A stretch of DNA of 64,000 nucleotides, taken from assembly GCA_024449915.1 (NCBI GenBank), contig JAMZAV010000008.1, positions 992,001 through 1,056,000 on the forward strand. Direction: 5' to 3'. Below, one piece after another: positions 33,632 to 45,482 of the stretch. Position 1 is the first letter of the stretch; each line of letters opens with the position of its first letter. The DNA comes from Sweltsa coloradensis (Eukaryota > Arthropoda > Insecta > Plecoptera > Chloroperlidae). The position numbers were made by a program, and so were the translations under genes. Under the pieces are notes generated by a model. The model was not told the DNA's origin. It saw only the letters and a list, made by a program, of their open reading frames with translations, and did no database searches.

Positions 33632-33637
33632 TTTATT
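33632..33637 (-). terminator. poly(A) signal, probable 3' end of the LMBR1-like gene
   Basis: On the minus strand AATAAA is followed after some 15-20 bases by a GT-rich stretch, as at real cleavage sites. The 1.5 kb before it (about 33640-35160) has no recognisable repeat and no coding potential, consistent with a long 3' UTR. Assignment to this gene is inference. Confidence 0.3.
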
Positions 33638-35162
33638 CATTCTTAAGAAGGCACTTCCCGCTACATGTTCACTCCGTCTATTTTCCGTAAAAACAATGCG
33701 ACTCCCGAAAGATTGAAACTAATAAATAAAAACATCCGTAATTAGAATCTACCATTATATAATATGTACATGTAGGCCCTAGCATTATATGTTACACAGT
33801 TGTATCTATGGTTATATGCCCCTAGGGGCCTAGAGGTTGATATACATACGTAAAATATAAATTAAAATAAATAAATAAGTAAAATAAAACTTAGAACATC
33901 AGTCAAATATGGTCAAAAATGCATGGTAAAAAGCCATATTAAAAGTAAAAACACATTCAAATTTATAAGGTACCTACTGAAAATGAATAGGTAGCATAGA
34001 ATTGTAGAAAAGAACTAACTTCCCCTACAATTTAAAGTATACATTTGTCCCCCAGCTCCACATATTTTTCTATGAGCAATACTATGTGCTGAAATCTGGC
34101 AGGGAAGTGCCCTGTTAAATATTACACACTAGGGCATTGGAAATTATAGATACTACCTTCTACATCAGTGTTTTTACTTTACAGCTATTACTGTGCTGTA
34201 TAAAAATTAGCCTAATATTCCAACAATGTTCATCCATAGTATAATACAATACATTTCACAATAATATGATGGTGTTTTATCACCATTTGTATACTACTAT
34301 GCAATATCTTATTCCGTAAGACACACAAATAACCTTGATGTTGATGCCTTGATGTACCAGCTTAACCACCTAAAAGTAATAATAATTCGAAGGTTATCGC
34401 CAAAATTACTTACAGTAATAAAAGTTAAATTAGAATGTACCAATAATCTATGGGTGTTTCTTACTTAAATAATGAAGGAAAAGCTAGAATAATATGTTTC
34501 TCTTATTGTAACTTACAATTAATTGAGCATGCAATAATCACAAAGTAATAAAGGAATAAATATCAATTATGTCATCATTCCCGTACCAACTAATCGATAC
34601 ATTTATGATGATGAAAATGATGAAAATATTTGGGCTTTACATAAGATATTTTGGCAACGGTGCTTATTGAAGCAATGAGTGGGTGAAACTGGCCTAATGA
34701 AGTATGACATCCATACCTGATGTTAGGATTCAAACCTGATACACCAAAACCAGGGTGTACAAGGCTTGCCCAACAGTAATCAAACATGGCCACTCCCATT
34801 ATGCAAGCTTAAAAAGTAATAAACAAATAAATTAGCAATTGGGAATATAAATAAATACTACTACATAGATGACAGTACGGTATTAACAAGTTTGAACTAA
34901 AGTAAACACAATGCATGAGGTAAATAGAAAAAGGTGAAAATAATATAATCTCAGTACAGTAGACAGTAGCTTAGCCTTAACAGTGCTTAAGCCAACACAT
35001 TATAAGCAGAGTCTAGCAGGAAATAACTAAACAAGAACAACTTGCTACCAATGATCAATGACTACAATGCAACACTTGATAGAATATTGGGAAATATTAT
35101 ATCAATTCACAATGTTAAGCCTAGGACGGATGAAGCCACATTCTACAGTTCTATATCTGCAG

Positions 35163-35301
35163 TTACGTCCAAACACTGCATCCAAAATCCACACGTTCCG
35201 AAGCTGTGGCGAACTGCAGAACTAGAAGCTGATCTATTACACACTGTGTCAGATAAGCTGCATCTGGGCGCAGTGTTTGGAGAGGCAACAGCTGAATACC
35301 T
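35163..35301 (-). CDS. candidate terminal coding exon of the LMBR1-like gene
   Basis: The last secure exon leaves CG. An AG at 35302-35303 (minus sense GTAG|AGG) would give Arg then GIQLLPLQTLRPDAAYLT and 45 residues in all before TAA at 35163-35165. The start loosely resembles the vertebrate tail (GLDRLPL). The pyrimidine tract is poor, and a nearby better acceptor (TTTCGTAG at 35327) would stop after one Leu. The fact that the region to the left looks like a 3' UTR with a poly(A) signal supports a terminal exon about here. Confidence 0.22.
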
Positions 35302-35329
35302 CTACTTTCCAGAAGTTGCTTAAAGACTA

Positions 35330-37430
35330 CGAAATAAATATGTACATGGAAAAACACGATGACAAAACATTATCCCCTCTAAAGTGTGAACTAAGTTGTC
35401 AAACGTTTACTTATTTGCAATATCAAATAAGTTGATTGCTTCAGTCCTCAAGTACCTTTAAGAATGCCCCAACAAATACTGAACAAACATATAGGTCGCA
35501 CTTGAATGCTGCAACTACCTATCTTGCGGGGTTTGCTTGGGAATTGTGAAATAAGTGAGTTGCCCAATCAAGTCCATTGTTCAATTTAGTGTACCTAGGT
35601 ATCAGCCAATCTATATCAACATGGGAGATATTGGTAACTTCAAAACAAATACTGCATATAAAACAATCAAATTAAAACTAGGTAAGTGAGATGTAAGACT
35701 AGATCTTGGATGCCGATGTAAATAAGAAGCTAAAATCAAAACAAAGATAATGAAATAACTAACTAATGACATTTCACAAATGAATGTTTGTCTTGGAAAT
35801 TATCTGGACCTGCAACAAAATTATGACAAATTGTAGGATTTCACGACCCGTTAACGAGTTCTGTTATCTAATCTCTTATCTAGTGCCATGTCACAAATCT
35901 TATAAAAGACTAGTGAATAAATATGTAATCATTGGCGCAGACAAAATAAGTTGGCATTGCATGACATTGATTTGACTATACGGAATGATTTACTAACAAA
36001 CACTAAAAATGATGCTAATAGCAGTTGCTAGTTTAATTTCTTCACAATAAATTTAAATATAAACATTAAACATCAACCTATTTGCTTCACCCACGTCACA
36101 CTGAACTACTAACTTATGTCAATGGGTAACCGACAATAATACCAGGGTCATTGACAATATATCTTCCGCAAGTTAAACCAATATAAATACACGACATGTC
36201 AACGCTTGAAAGTGAGAACCAACTAATCTAGCACTTTTAACATAGTTCATTGATCATCCTCATAGCATCAAGTTGTAAAATACAATGCATATAGGGATGA
36301 ATTATATCCTAACAAGAGTAGAGTATTAAGCATCACATTTGTATGATGTATGAAAAATACAGATTGATTTTCCCAATGAATGAGTTAGAAGGAGAAGTAA
36401 TCGAAATATTTTTGGTATGGAAATAAGTAATTCTTTGAATACCTTAAACTACAGATAAGGTATAAAACTAATACAATGTACACCCATGGAGGAAAGTAAA
36501 TCAAGGCAGGAGGTATCAAAATATGGCTACTGAATGGTGTTCCTCCTCCTGTTACCGATTGATTCATCTTGATAAGACTAGAAAAAACTAAACATTTCTG
36601 TCAAACTTTTGATTTACTTCTATATGATGGTGCACACTTTTCTTGTTAATTTCTAGTCAAATCCAATCCATGAATCAAGGCCTAACAAGAAACCAGTAGC
36701 CATAGTGGATAAGATTTAAGATATGTGAAGAAGGGTGGTTGAAGTAAACAAGGCTTTCATCCTGCCACTGATTTACTTCTTTCCCTGGATGTAAAACCAG
36801 AGGATATGTGAAAGCATACACAAATACCATTGTCTTCTCCGCAAGGCAAGACCAAACCACGGGCAATATTATCTCGTGTCCATCAAAACATATCAACTGT
36901 AAATCAATGACCTCTATTTGCTAATTGTCTCTGTGAATGACAATCACGCACTACCTATAATCAGCCAATACGACACGACACATTCAGAGATGCAAGAAGA
37001 AACGATACAGAATTTAACATTTCATATCGATTCCAAAAGGTTTTGTCGTGACAAAGTATAGTAAAACATAACCGAATCTTAAGCAAGCATGATTCACACA
37101 AACATGCTGAATTATGGAAATGTTTTTATCACCTATTATACAGACTATTCTTTGTGTATAATATGTAGCTTCAAATGACAGGTTACTAGAAAATGTTATA
37201 TATGTTTGTAGCAAAACATATTTTACCAGACATCGTTGTATAACCTGTCTCTACTACTCGTTAGCATCACAACAGTACTTTAGAGCCCTCGTTGGGGAAA
37301 TGCTTACATTGGACGTAATTGCTACAAGTATACATTCCTAAGACCTGGGAAGTAGCACAAAGCACATTTACACATTAGCACGCTATGACTTTCACAGAGG
37401 GCGTAATGAACCCAATGAAAGTCACTTCTT
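35330..37430. other. probable last intron of the LMBR1-like gene, no recognised element
   Basis: AT-rich sequence with no coherent exon. If the terminal exon is at 35163-35301, the last intron runs from about 35303 to 47627 (12.3 kb) and carries most of the transposons in this part. Confidence 0.35.
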
Positions 37431-37434
37431 TTAA

Positions 37435-38145
37435 CCAGTTCAGTGGAGAGTTCTTTAACCCTAGCCACCCCCATAGTGGCTACTTTATTTCACGGCCGAG
37501 GAGTGAAAGCTGAGCAGGAGCGGAGCTCTTCGACATCTCTAGTTCAAAAAACTTATAAACTAATCTCCTGTTGATTTATCCCTAGTAATTCATGAATGTA
37601 AACCGAGGTCTAGGCCCGCCTACATTAGACCAGCCTGCTTGTTGTATTTAGAGATCAGTGCTTGTTACACGACAATAATCGTGACATCCGAATGATCCCC
37701 CGCATTGGAATTCCTCTGATTTCCAGAATCCAGACTTGCCTTCACTGTCTGACACTTCTACAACAGTATTACTATCAAATTCAGCTTCACTTTCAATATC
37801 ACCAAAATCATTCTCATTACTACAAACTATCAAAATACTGTCTATCAATATCAATCAACATCAATAAACACGCTTACGAGATGTTGACAGCATCGTGTGT
37901 ATCGTGTGGCGTTTCTTCGGTCAACCAATGAAAAAATCTATTCATTAGTGGTGCTATCTGTGAACCACTGAGTTAAACTAACACGGAGAATAACATTTCA
38001 AAGCCAGCGGGAATATTCAAACAACCGTAGCTTGTCACGGCCAATGTCGGAGCTTTTCAAAATGTGTATGACGGAATATTACATCCAGAGCGCTGCGGGG
38101 ACAAACCTGTTGGGACAAGATAACTTGTCATAGCCACTGAACTGG
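37435..38145 (-). mobile_element. piggyBac-like element, internally deleted
   Basis: Perfect 12-bp ends CCAGTTCAGTGG / CCACTGAACTGG with TTAA on both sides (37431-37434, 38146-38149), 711 bp. A short minus-strand frame inside (37648-37854) is acidic (NENDFGDIESEAEFDSNTV), resembling the acidic N-terminus of piggyBac transposases. The DDE part is missing, so this copy is non-autonomous. Confidence 0.85.
37648..37854 (-). pseudogene. remnant of piggyBac-like transposase N-terminus
   Basis: The frame encodes about 68 residues, with an Asp/Glu/Ser-rich centre and then FWKSEEFQ before running into the element's end at TAG. Acidic N-termini are usual in piggyBac-like transposases. It lacks any catalytic residue. 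The family link rests mainly on the surrounding TTAA/TIR structure. Confidence 0.4.
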
Positions 38146-39737
38146 TTAACTTAGTGGCCATACAATTAATTTTAATTATGAAACCTAAAATAACTAAATA
38201 GGCCTAAAGTAAAACGACCCAATGGTATGAAAAGAAAAGAAATTTGGTATTTTAATACAATACAAATACATATACGCACGCTTCTTATCATAATATGATA
38301 AAACTCAATAAAACTAAACCCTGAGAAACTTGGTGAGTCTTCTCCAGACCATCCTAATGGAAAAAGCTACTTTGAATTTAGAATTGGTTTGCAGTAGGGA
38401 TGGCATTGGGTAAAATCCGACAAAGTAGACAGCGTCATTTTGTATAGCCAATTACAATGAAAGAAATTAATTTGAACTGGAATACAAACATAGCCAGAGG
38501 TTGTCTTATTAGATAAGGACATCAATCAACACATTCAAACAATGTTACATTTATGTGGATGTAAAAGTGGTGGCCATTAAAACTACTCAACAGTTTAATT
38601 TGAGGCTTACAAATTTGAACTGTTCATTACAACAAATTTTTCATTCACATAACTTTGCAATGTGTTGATGTATTGATTTTTAATTAAGCAAAAAAAAGAT
38701 ACACAAAGAGGTTTGAATTGTAGGTAAGGATTCAGGTTAAGTTTGGATTTGGGCAAACTGACTACCCAATGTCATCCCCAGTTTAAAAACTCCAGCCCGA
38801 TTTCACACTTCAATACTCCTTATGAACCCAAGGGTACCCAATTTGGACCTCCCAAGTCTTCGTATAACATTAGTTTCACGCACTCCTGGAGCCTATTAAA
38901 AGAGAAGAGAAGAATACATCAGAAAAAACAACCAAAAGTATGTTTTTTTTGCAACAGGTAGGTATATTAAATTAACAAGTTAATATATGATTTAATATTA
39001 ATAGTGCATATTATACATAGTGCTGATCTCACTGGAATAAAATTGATGACTTCCCTCAGTTTGCAAGGTGTGCATTATTTTCACAAATTTAAGGCAAAAC
39101 TGCAGTACAAATCAATAAAATAGTTGCAATCAAGGGCAAGTTATACTGTATTTATGCGAGTATAGGCCTCGGGTATATTTGAAATTGTCAAGTTCAAAAA
39201 GTGGGGTGCGGCCATTATGTGAAGCCATTTATCAATAGTATTTATAACCAAATCTTTAAAATCTGAGTGGTCAAAATAAGGGTGCAGCCTTTACTCGAGG
39301 GCGGCCTATAAGCGAGTAAATACGGTAAGTAGTGAGTACCTCCCTATTGCAAATTGTGAATGTGTGCACACTGGGCTAATTTAATAGAAACTATGTACTT
39401 GAACGATAACATTACACCAATGCTGATAAGTTTTTAGTGATTTTACTTTTTACTAGTCTGAAGTCTTAACATTTGCATAAAGCCCTATATAAGTTATAAC
39501 TAAAAGCAAATGGTTCTTGAACACATTTAACAAAGCCAAAGCAATATGCATCTATACACATTGTTAACATTTTAAACTTGAAACGTACTAGAAACGGGTA
39601 CTGCAGTTTGACTAATAAACCTTTTAGTAAACTTCTAATTATCTTCATTCTGTAAAGAGAGCCACTCAACTACAAAATTCGGTCTAAAAACCAACTGCGA
39701 ATGAATTTCGTGCAGACTGCCAAAGGACAAACAAGAT

Positions 39738-40206
39738 TAGGGACGGGAAAACGGGTAGTTTTCTAAATGTTTAACCCCTTGAACTAATCACGTTTAAACG
39801 GTTATCCGTTTTTTTTCCCCGGACCGTGCAAATCTAGAATGTTACGCATCGTTATTCTGGCGGTCTATTTCCACGGAACCCTCAATGACGGCGATAGCAG
39901 TTTACCCGCACTTTGCCGGAGCAAGATGATCAGATGGCCGGCTTGTCAAGTATCACTCAGTAGTCACTCGGTCAGTAGCGGCAAGTGCGCGTCGAAAGGA
40001 ACAATGTAGCCTATATTGCGTAATTGACGCCAATTTAAGCATCGGACATAAAAATATAGCACCACTATGTATAACTATTTACGTGCCGTTATTACGGCGG
40101 TCTATTTTCGCACATTTTTTAATGTTTAATGTTTGTTTCATTTACTAACGGCTAACGCTAAGACAAATTTAATAACCTCTACCCGACCACTACCATCCCA
40201 TCCCTA
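39738..40206. mobile_element. hAT-type MITE
   Basis: Ends TAGGGACGGGA and, inverted, CCATCCCTA. Flanks aacaagat and ctcaagat agree at six of eight bases. The inside repeats CGGCGGTCTATTT-like words twice. Confidence 0.62.
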
Positions 40207-41597
40207 CTCAAGATAAAATGATAATATCTATACAATCTTTGAATTAGCAAAAACTAAAGTGACTAGTACTTGATTAAAATAGCCCGCCGCAGTCATCTAT
40301 GTCCAAGTAAAAGGGAAACAAAACACGGACCCACTTGTTACGCCTGAATGCCAGGGGATTAGTCAAACTGTACTATAACATAATATGAATGGAAGGGGGG
40401 GGGGGGGGGAATTGGGCTAATCACTGGATCCTAAACATAAACACATATTGATGATTGGACTCTCATCAAAATATGTTGGTGTGGCCCTGCTATATAAGTA
40501 GCGCACGTAGATTAGAAATTAAAATGAAAGAAAGACATATCATTAACACACAAGGAATTTAACCCTTCCATTACATAATGAGATGTGAGTGAGGCACACA
40601 ATAAGAAAAACATCAAATTCAAACTAATGATAAAGTAGATCATTAGGGTAGTCATTACTCACTTCTCATTAGTCATTACCACGCTACAACTAACAAGCAT
40701 TAACAACCTTGAAAAGCATGCTTAGCTGGATCAAGAAATTCATTACAGGCCGCCATTGAATAATAAATTGTTCATGGTTGCAACCCTATGTTATTTTTAC
40801 CACTCAAAGTTTAAGTCAAAGTTTTAAATACTATTGATAATTGCCCGCAGATAATGCCCGCACTTTGGTTAGAAACATTGTTCATTCAACCCAACATGAC
40901 TGCATGGCATTCTTGCTGCATGCATGGCTGGCTGTGAAACACAAAGCTTATCAAAGCATGTAGGTTTGATTGTAATTGAATAGTTGAAAAGAATCCAACA
41001 GTAGGCCTACAAACACAATAAAACATCAACACAGAATTGTTCAATTTAGTTTATCTGCTAAGCATACAACTAGGCCTAACTAAATATTGGTATGTAATAT
41101 TATTATACATACACACAATGGTGACTTTGGTGACTGCAATTTTCAGTGAAAGAGAATTTTTGAAAAGGGTGTGCAATTCCTGTTTTGGAAGCTATATTTC
41201 TGTTGAACACATTCTTTATGCATTAGTTTTTATCTTACAACATTTAGTTATCAATTACTAGTATTTAAAAATGGATCTGTCTTTGCAACTCTCTAAACTT
41301 ACCTTGCTATACTGTAATCTGGTTTCAAACTAAGCCATATACCAAGCAGCCATATTGATCCAAAACAAGGTGCTATAAATAAGCAAGAACAACACTAGGG
41401 ATACAGAGGTCTTGGGGTAGACGCTGTTTGCCGACTGATCAATTATATAACATGTCTGCTAAAAGACAATATTTTATTATTAAAATTACCGCATTAGCTT
41501 CATTGCAAGCCGACCCCAATACAAAAAATCAACAGCAAAAGAAAAGCATTTAAATACCCATAAGTTTGCCACCAATTCCAAGCCGAGGTGCACTTTA

Positions 41598-42116
41598 TAT
41601 AGGTGGAACCAGATAAGGTGGCGGTCGCCGAGGGATCGCAGCACTGTCGTCCAAGCATTATGGCCACAGGATCGGCAAAAAGTAAAGAAAATAACGGTCT
41701 CTAAAACTGCTTTCGGAGAAAAACACGACTATTTTAAAGCCAACCCTTGCCAATATATCCTACACATAAAGTGTTTATGAAGTGTACGAATAAAATCAAG
41801 ACATTTTGATGCTCTTAAACATTGACATCACATCTGGCGAGGTTGGCATTATAAACAGCTGGAACTTTGGACACACCATTACCAACAAGACAAAAAAACA
41901 CTTTTGTAATCGTGATTACTTAAAATCATTATTTTGCTAAAATACTGACTCTGTGGGACAAACTACTTTATTCACAACTTATAGAATGTTGATTTGTGAT
42001 AACATGGCCAAATATGGTAGGCCCTACCTAATGCCAGTTGTGTGTAAATTGTCAACGTTGGCGTCCGTGCTCTCGCTTGACCTTGACGTGCGACAGCTTA
42101 TCTGGTTCCACCTATA
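41598..42116. mobile_element. TA-flanked MITE (TATAGGTGGAACCAGATAAG ends)
   Basis: Inverted repeats TATAGGTGGAACCAGATAAG and CTTATCTGGTTCCACCTATA are perfect over 20 bases, 519 bp in all. A TA or TATA target is suggested, as for Tc1/mariner-related MITEs. A second, inverted and interrupted copy is at 61640-62820. Confidence 0.8.
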
Positions 42117-44052
42117 GCTGCATTTTTTTTTAAAGTAGGCTTGCGTTGCAATTGGGTAGGTCCCTACATAGGGTAGGCCTATGTCCGGGAGTACCACAAT
42201 GTCAAATCTAATCTGTAGACAATAGATATGACCAATTTAGTTTATCAAACTTGAATACAGGAAACGGGGTTCTTAAAATAGTGTTGTTTTCTTCCAAAAT
42301 GAGGTTTAAAAAATGATTGATTGACGAATTCAAGTTGAGATTGGCAATGGTTAGGCTAACTGCTGTATATAATATACAATTACTACGATCCCGAACTTAA
42401 AGCGTTTGCTTCAAGTTGAACAAGTCAACCATTTCCAGATTCAACAATGATTAAGTTTTGAAGAAACAATTCAACTGCTTTCCTTACTTCGTATGGCAGT
42501 GTTGCACATGAAGATAACAGTAAACACCAGATATCACAAATGTAGTACATGCTATGCTGTGCATCTTATGATCAGTACAGTAAGTTTCATATGATTGTAT
42601 TAGTATGCCATGGTTGCAGTATTTACTGCTGTGATCTGTTGTTACTTTTTACTTTGTAGGTCAATTAAGGTCCTTGCACAAAACACTAGTTTTAGAAGCT
42701 TCAATGTTTTAGTAGAGTTATGATTTAGTACCAAACCAAGTATTTGTTTATCATTTTAATTGTGTACCTATACAGATACTGTACACGTGCGTAATTCCTA
42801 TTTCTAAAGCTTTGACACAATCTTGCATTGATTTTGCTAGAACTTATTTAAATCGGGTTTGTGATTGTGCCAAGTGGGTAAGAGTAATCAAATTGACCAA
42901 TAAGATCGTGATTAATTGTCGCATGTACCTGGTTATTACATCTTTTTTGGGTGAGAATGGGATTTTTCTGGTGTGCAATGTTTTAAAATTACAATGCAAG
43001 TTTATTATTCAGTTTTGACATTAAATATCCCACTAGTATGTCACTTTAGTTTATCTTGCTTCAATTTGATAAAAAAAAAATACATTTAGGAAGACTGAAG
43101 TTTTAATCTCTTACAAAAATAAATTGATAGATAATTTTGGTTTGATTGCTAGCACTTGATGAACAGACACGATTGAAGTAGGAACAGTCAAGACATGTAC
43201 TAAATCACCTCTTAAGGTCAGATGCAGTCACATTATGGCATTAAGATCTCTCCTACCCTTCCTATCAATGCAGTTATTATGAGGATTTCACTAACATACT
43301 GAAAACCCTGGTGTCAACTCCCACTACAGACGCACAACAATGTTCTGTGGTGTAGACAAAGAAGGAATGAAGGAAGGGGTTGAGGATGTGGTTGTGTCAG
43401 GACTGGCTAGCGAGCAAGATATAGATAGCTCAAAGAATTAAGTGGTGCGCTGCTCCCGCCAACCCGATACAAAAGTTGGATACAGCATCAAGATATAAAT
43501 TATATCCATCAACCATGGGTTATTTGAATTCCAACCAAACATTGTTAGTATATTAATTGCATATCACCACACCACCACCTTAAAACAATGCAGTTATGTA
43601 AGTGAGATTAGCTTGAACTGTTCTCTATAAAAGCAACAGAATTTGAAGAACTCACCAGTTGACCAGTCAACTGACCCAACGACAGTCCCGTTGCTTTAAT
43701 CTTCTTTCCCGGAATGAGTATATATCCTAGGAGAACGATGCACTGGAGTCTTTAACTCAGAACCGACGTTTAACAGTGTCAACAGGCTACTTTGCAGTCT
43801 AAGGAAAAGCCCACAATCAGTGCACAATAAAGTCAATGGTACAGTGTAGCTTAACTGTATTACTTACACTACATGGAAAACAATAACGTTCTTTTAACTG
43901 TTGTGTAGTAGCTTATGCAAACTCTAAATAACAATTAACATTTGTGCGCAATCCTTTATAGTAGTATATATTTTGTTGGGGTGACATATATATCATATGG
44001 ATAGTCTCTTATTAGAAAAATTAAATTCATAGTGTTAAGTATCATTAATCAG
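42117..44052. other. AT-rich, no gene recognised
   Basis: One good minus-strand donor (CAACTG|GTGAGT near 43650) follows a GC-richer stretch (43655-43800), but no coding frame or partner exon supports it. Confidence 0.35.
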
Positions 44053-44869
44053 TAGGGGTGTGCGAACCAGTTCAAATTTCGAACCAAACTCTAACTTTCG
44101 TGAAGGTTCGAGTTCGACAAAAATCGGTTCGAATATCAAACTATTTTTTAACCTCCCATGAAAGTTGTGTTAATGCTATTTCAGCACGTTTGAATATTCC
44201 GCGCCCTATAGTATGAGTTCCAATGATGGCCGATAGAGCGTACCATGCGTACACTCTCTAGCGCCCTCTATGGCAAACTAGTTTCCTCCAATCGCGACGC
44301 TCGGCAATGGTGAGTTTGACCTTCAGTGTCAGTGAAATGAACATCAAAAATGTCAAACCACGCCAACTAAGAGTTTAAAAGACGTAAAAAAGTGATGAAA
44401 TGGAATATTCTCCACATTCTTTCTTCAGGATAGTTGATCGGAAATATTAGTGATATAGACGCAAGAAAACCAATAAAGGATGTTTATTTTCGACGCCATG
44501 TATTCACGTCTCCCGGTTATCGCATCCAAGTCCTGTTATTGTTTATCGAAAGCTTTTCATCACAAAAGAAGAATCAGTTAAAAAACTATGACGTTTCGGA
44601 ATTGGATAATAAAATTCGCCGTTAGCACGCAGCCTAGGCCTACTTTTTACACGCGTAGGGCCTAGGCATAAATACATAAAGGCCTAGATCGCAGAAAAAA
44701 ATTAGAGTAGACCTAGGCCTAGGCTAGTAATTTACTAAATTTTGATTAGGTTTTATTTTTATCTGATAAATTAAAAAATACTCCCAGGTTCAGTTCGATT
44801 TAAGGTTCGAGGTTCAAAATTTTCCTCAAGGTTCGGTTCGGAAAAAATTTCAAGGTTCACACACCCCTA
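44053..44869. mobile_element. hAT-type element with GGTTCGAA-rich ends
   Basis: Ends TAGGGGTGTGCGAACC and GGTTCACACACCCCTA, flanked by ttaatcag and ctaatcag (seven of eight equal), 817 bp. Subterminal regions are rich in GGTTCGA motifs on both sides. The internal part has a diverged copy at about 56190-56720. No intact transposase is present. Confidence 0.82.
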
Positions 44870-44914
44870 CTAATCAGATAGTGTTGTACAAGTATTAAAT
44901 ACAAAATGTTCTTC

Positions 44915-44916
<2 letters not shown>

Positions 44917-44974
<58 letters not shown>
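44917..44974. repeat. (TTA)n microsatellite
   Basis: About nineteen ATT/TTA units, then a T-rich tract and three more ATT units at 45002-45010. It lies just beyond the hAT element ending at 44869. Confidence 0.95.
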
Positions 44975-44978
<4 letters not shown>

Positions 44979-45091
44979 TTTTTTAAATTTTTTTTAAAAC
45001 TATTATTATTATGGGTCGGATATAGGAAAGATTATAAAATGTTTGAGAACAGATAATATATTAAACGTGTGTGAAAACAAGTAGGCCTAAT

Positions 45092-45482
45092 TCAGGATGC
45101 ACACAATACATAATAGCTATATTATTGATCGATAATCAACATTGGAGTTAATCTCGATAATCAACAATCATAAGTCATTATCGATAACCAAAATATCAAT
45201 AATTGATAGGAAACGGCCCAAAACACGTAACTCGTATTTCCCGCTTGGGTAGACAGAGATAGGTCACAAGGTGTAAAAAACAAAGACAACACAGACCGAA
45301 CAAGGCAGCGAGTGACATAAGATTGTACTGTTTTGAATTTCATTTAGGTACCGCATTTGAGATTTCATCTATGTTGGAACGGTCTTGAATTTTTTACTGG
45401 CAATATCAATATTATCGATAATGACATTACCATTTCAATAATTGATGAAGAAAAAACAAAAAAGTATCAATGTGCATCCCTA
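45092..45482. mobile_element. hAT-type MITE rich in ATCGATAA motifs
   Basis: Ends TCAGGATGCACAC and TGTGCATCCCTA, flanked by ggcctaat and gacctaat (seven of eight equal), 391 bp. Subterminal TATCGATAAT-like motifs recur in both orientations, probably old transposase-binding sites. Confidence 0.75.

Noticed and set aside
35042..35323. 93-codon plus-strand frame
   Set aside because: It is the complement of the candidate terminal exon region, has no family match, no start context and no partner exons.
38743..38961. 72-codon plus-strand frame, and a strong minus-strand acceptor opposite it (near 38896)
   Set aside because: The plus frame has no support. The minus acceptor would give the LMBR1-like protein a 24-residue tail unlike the family; kept only as an alternative in the findings.
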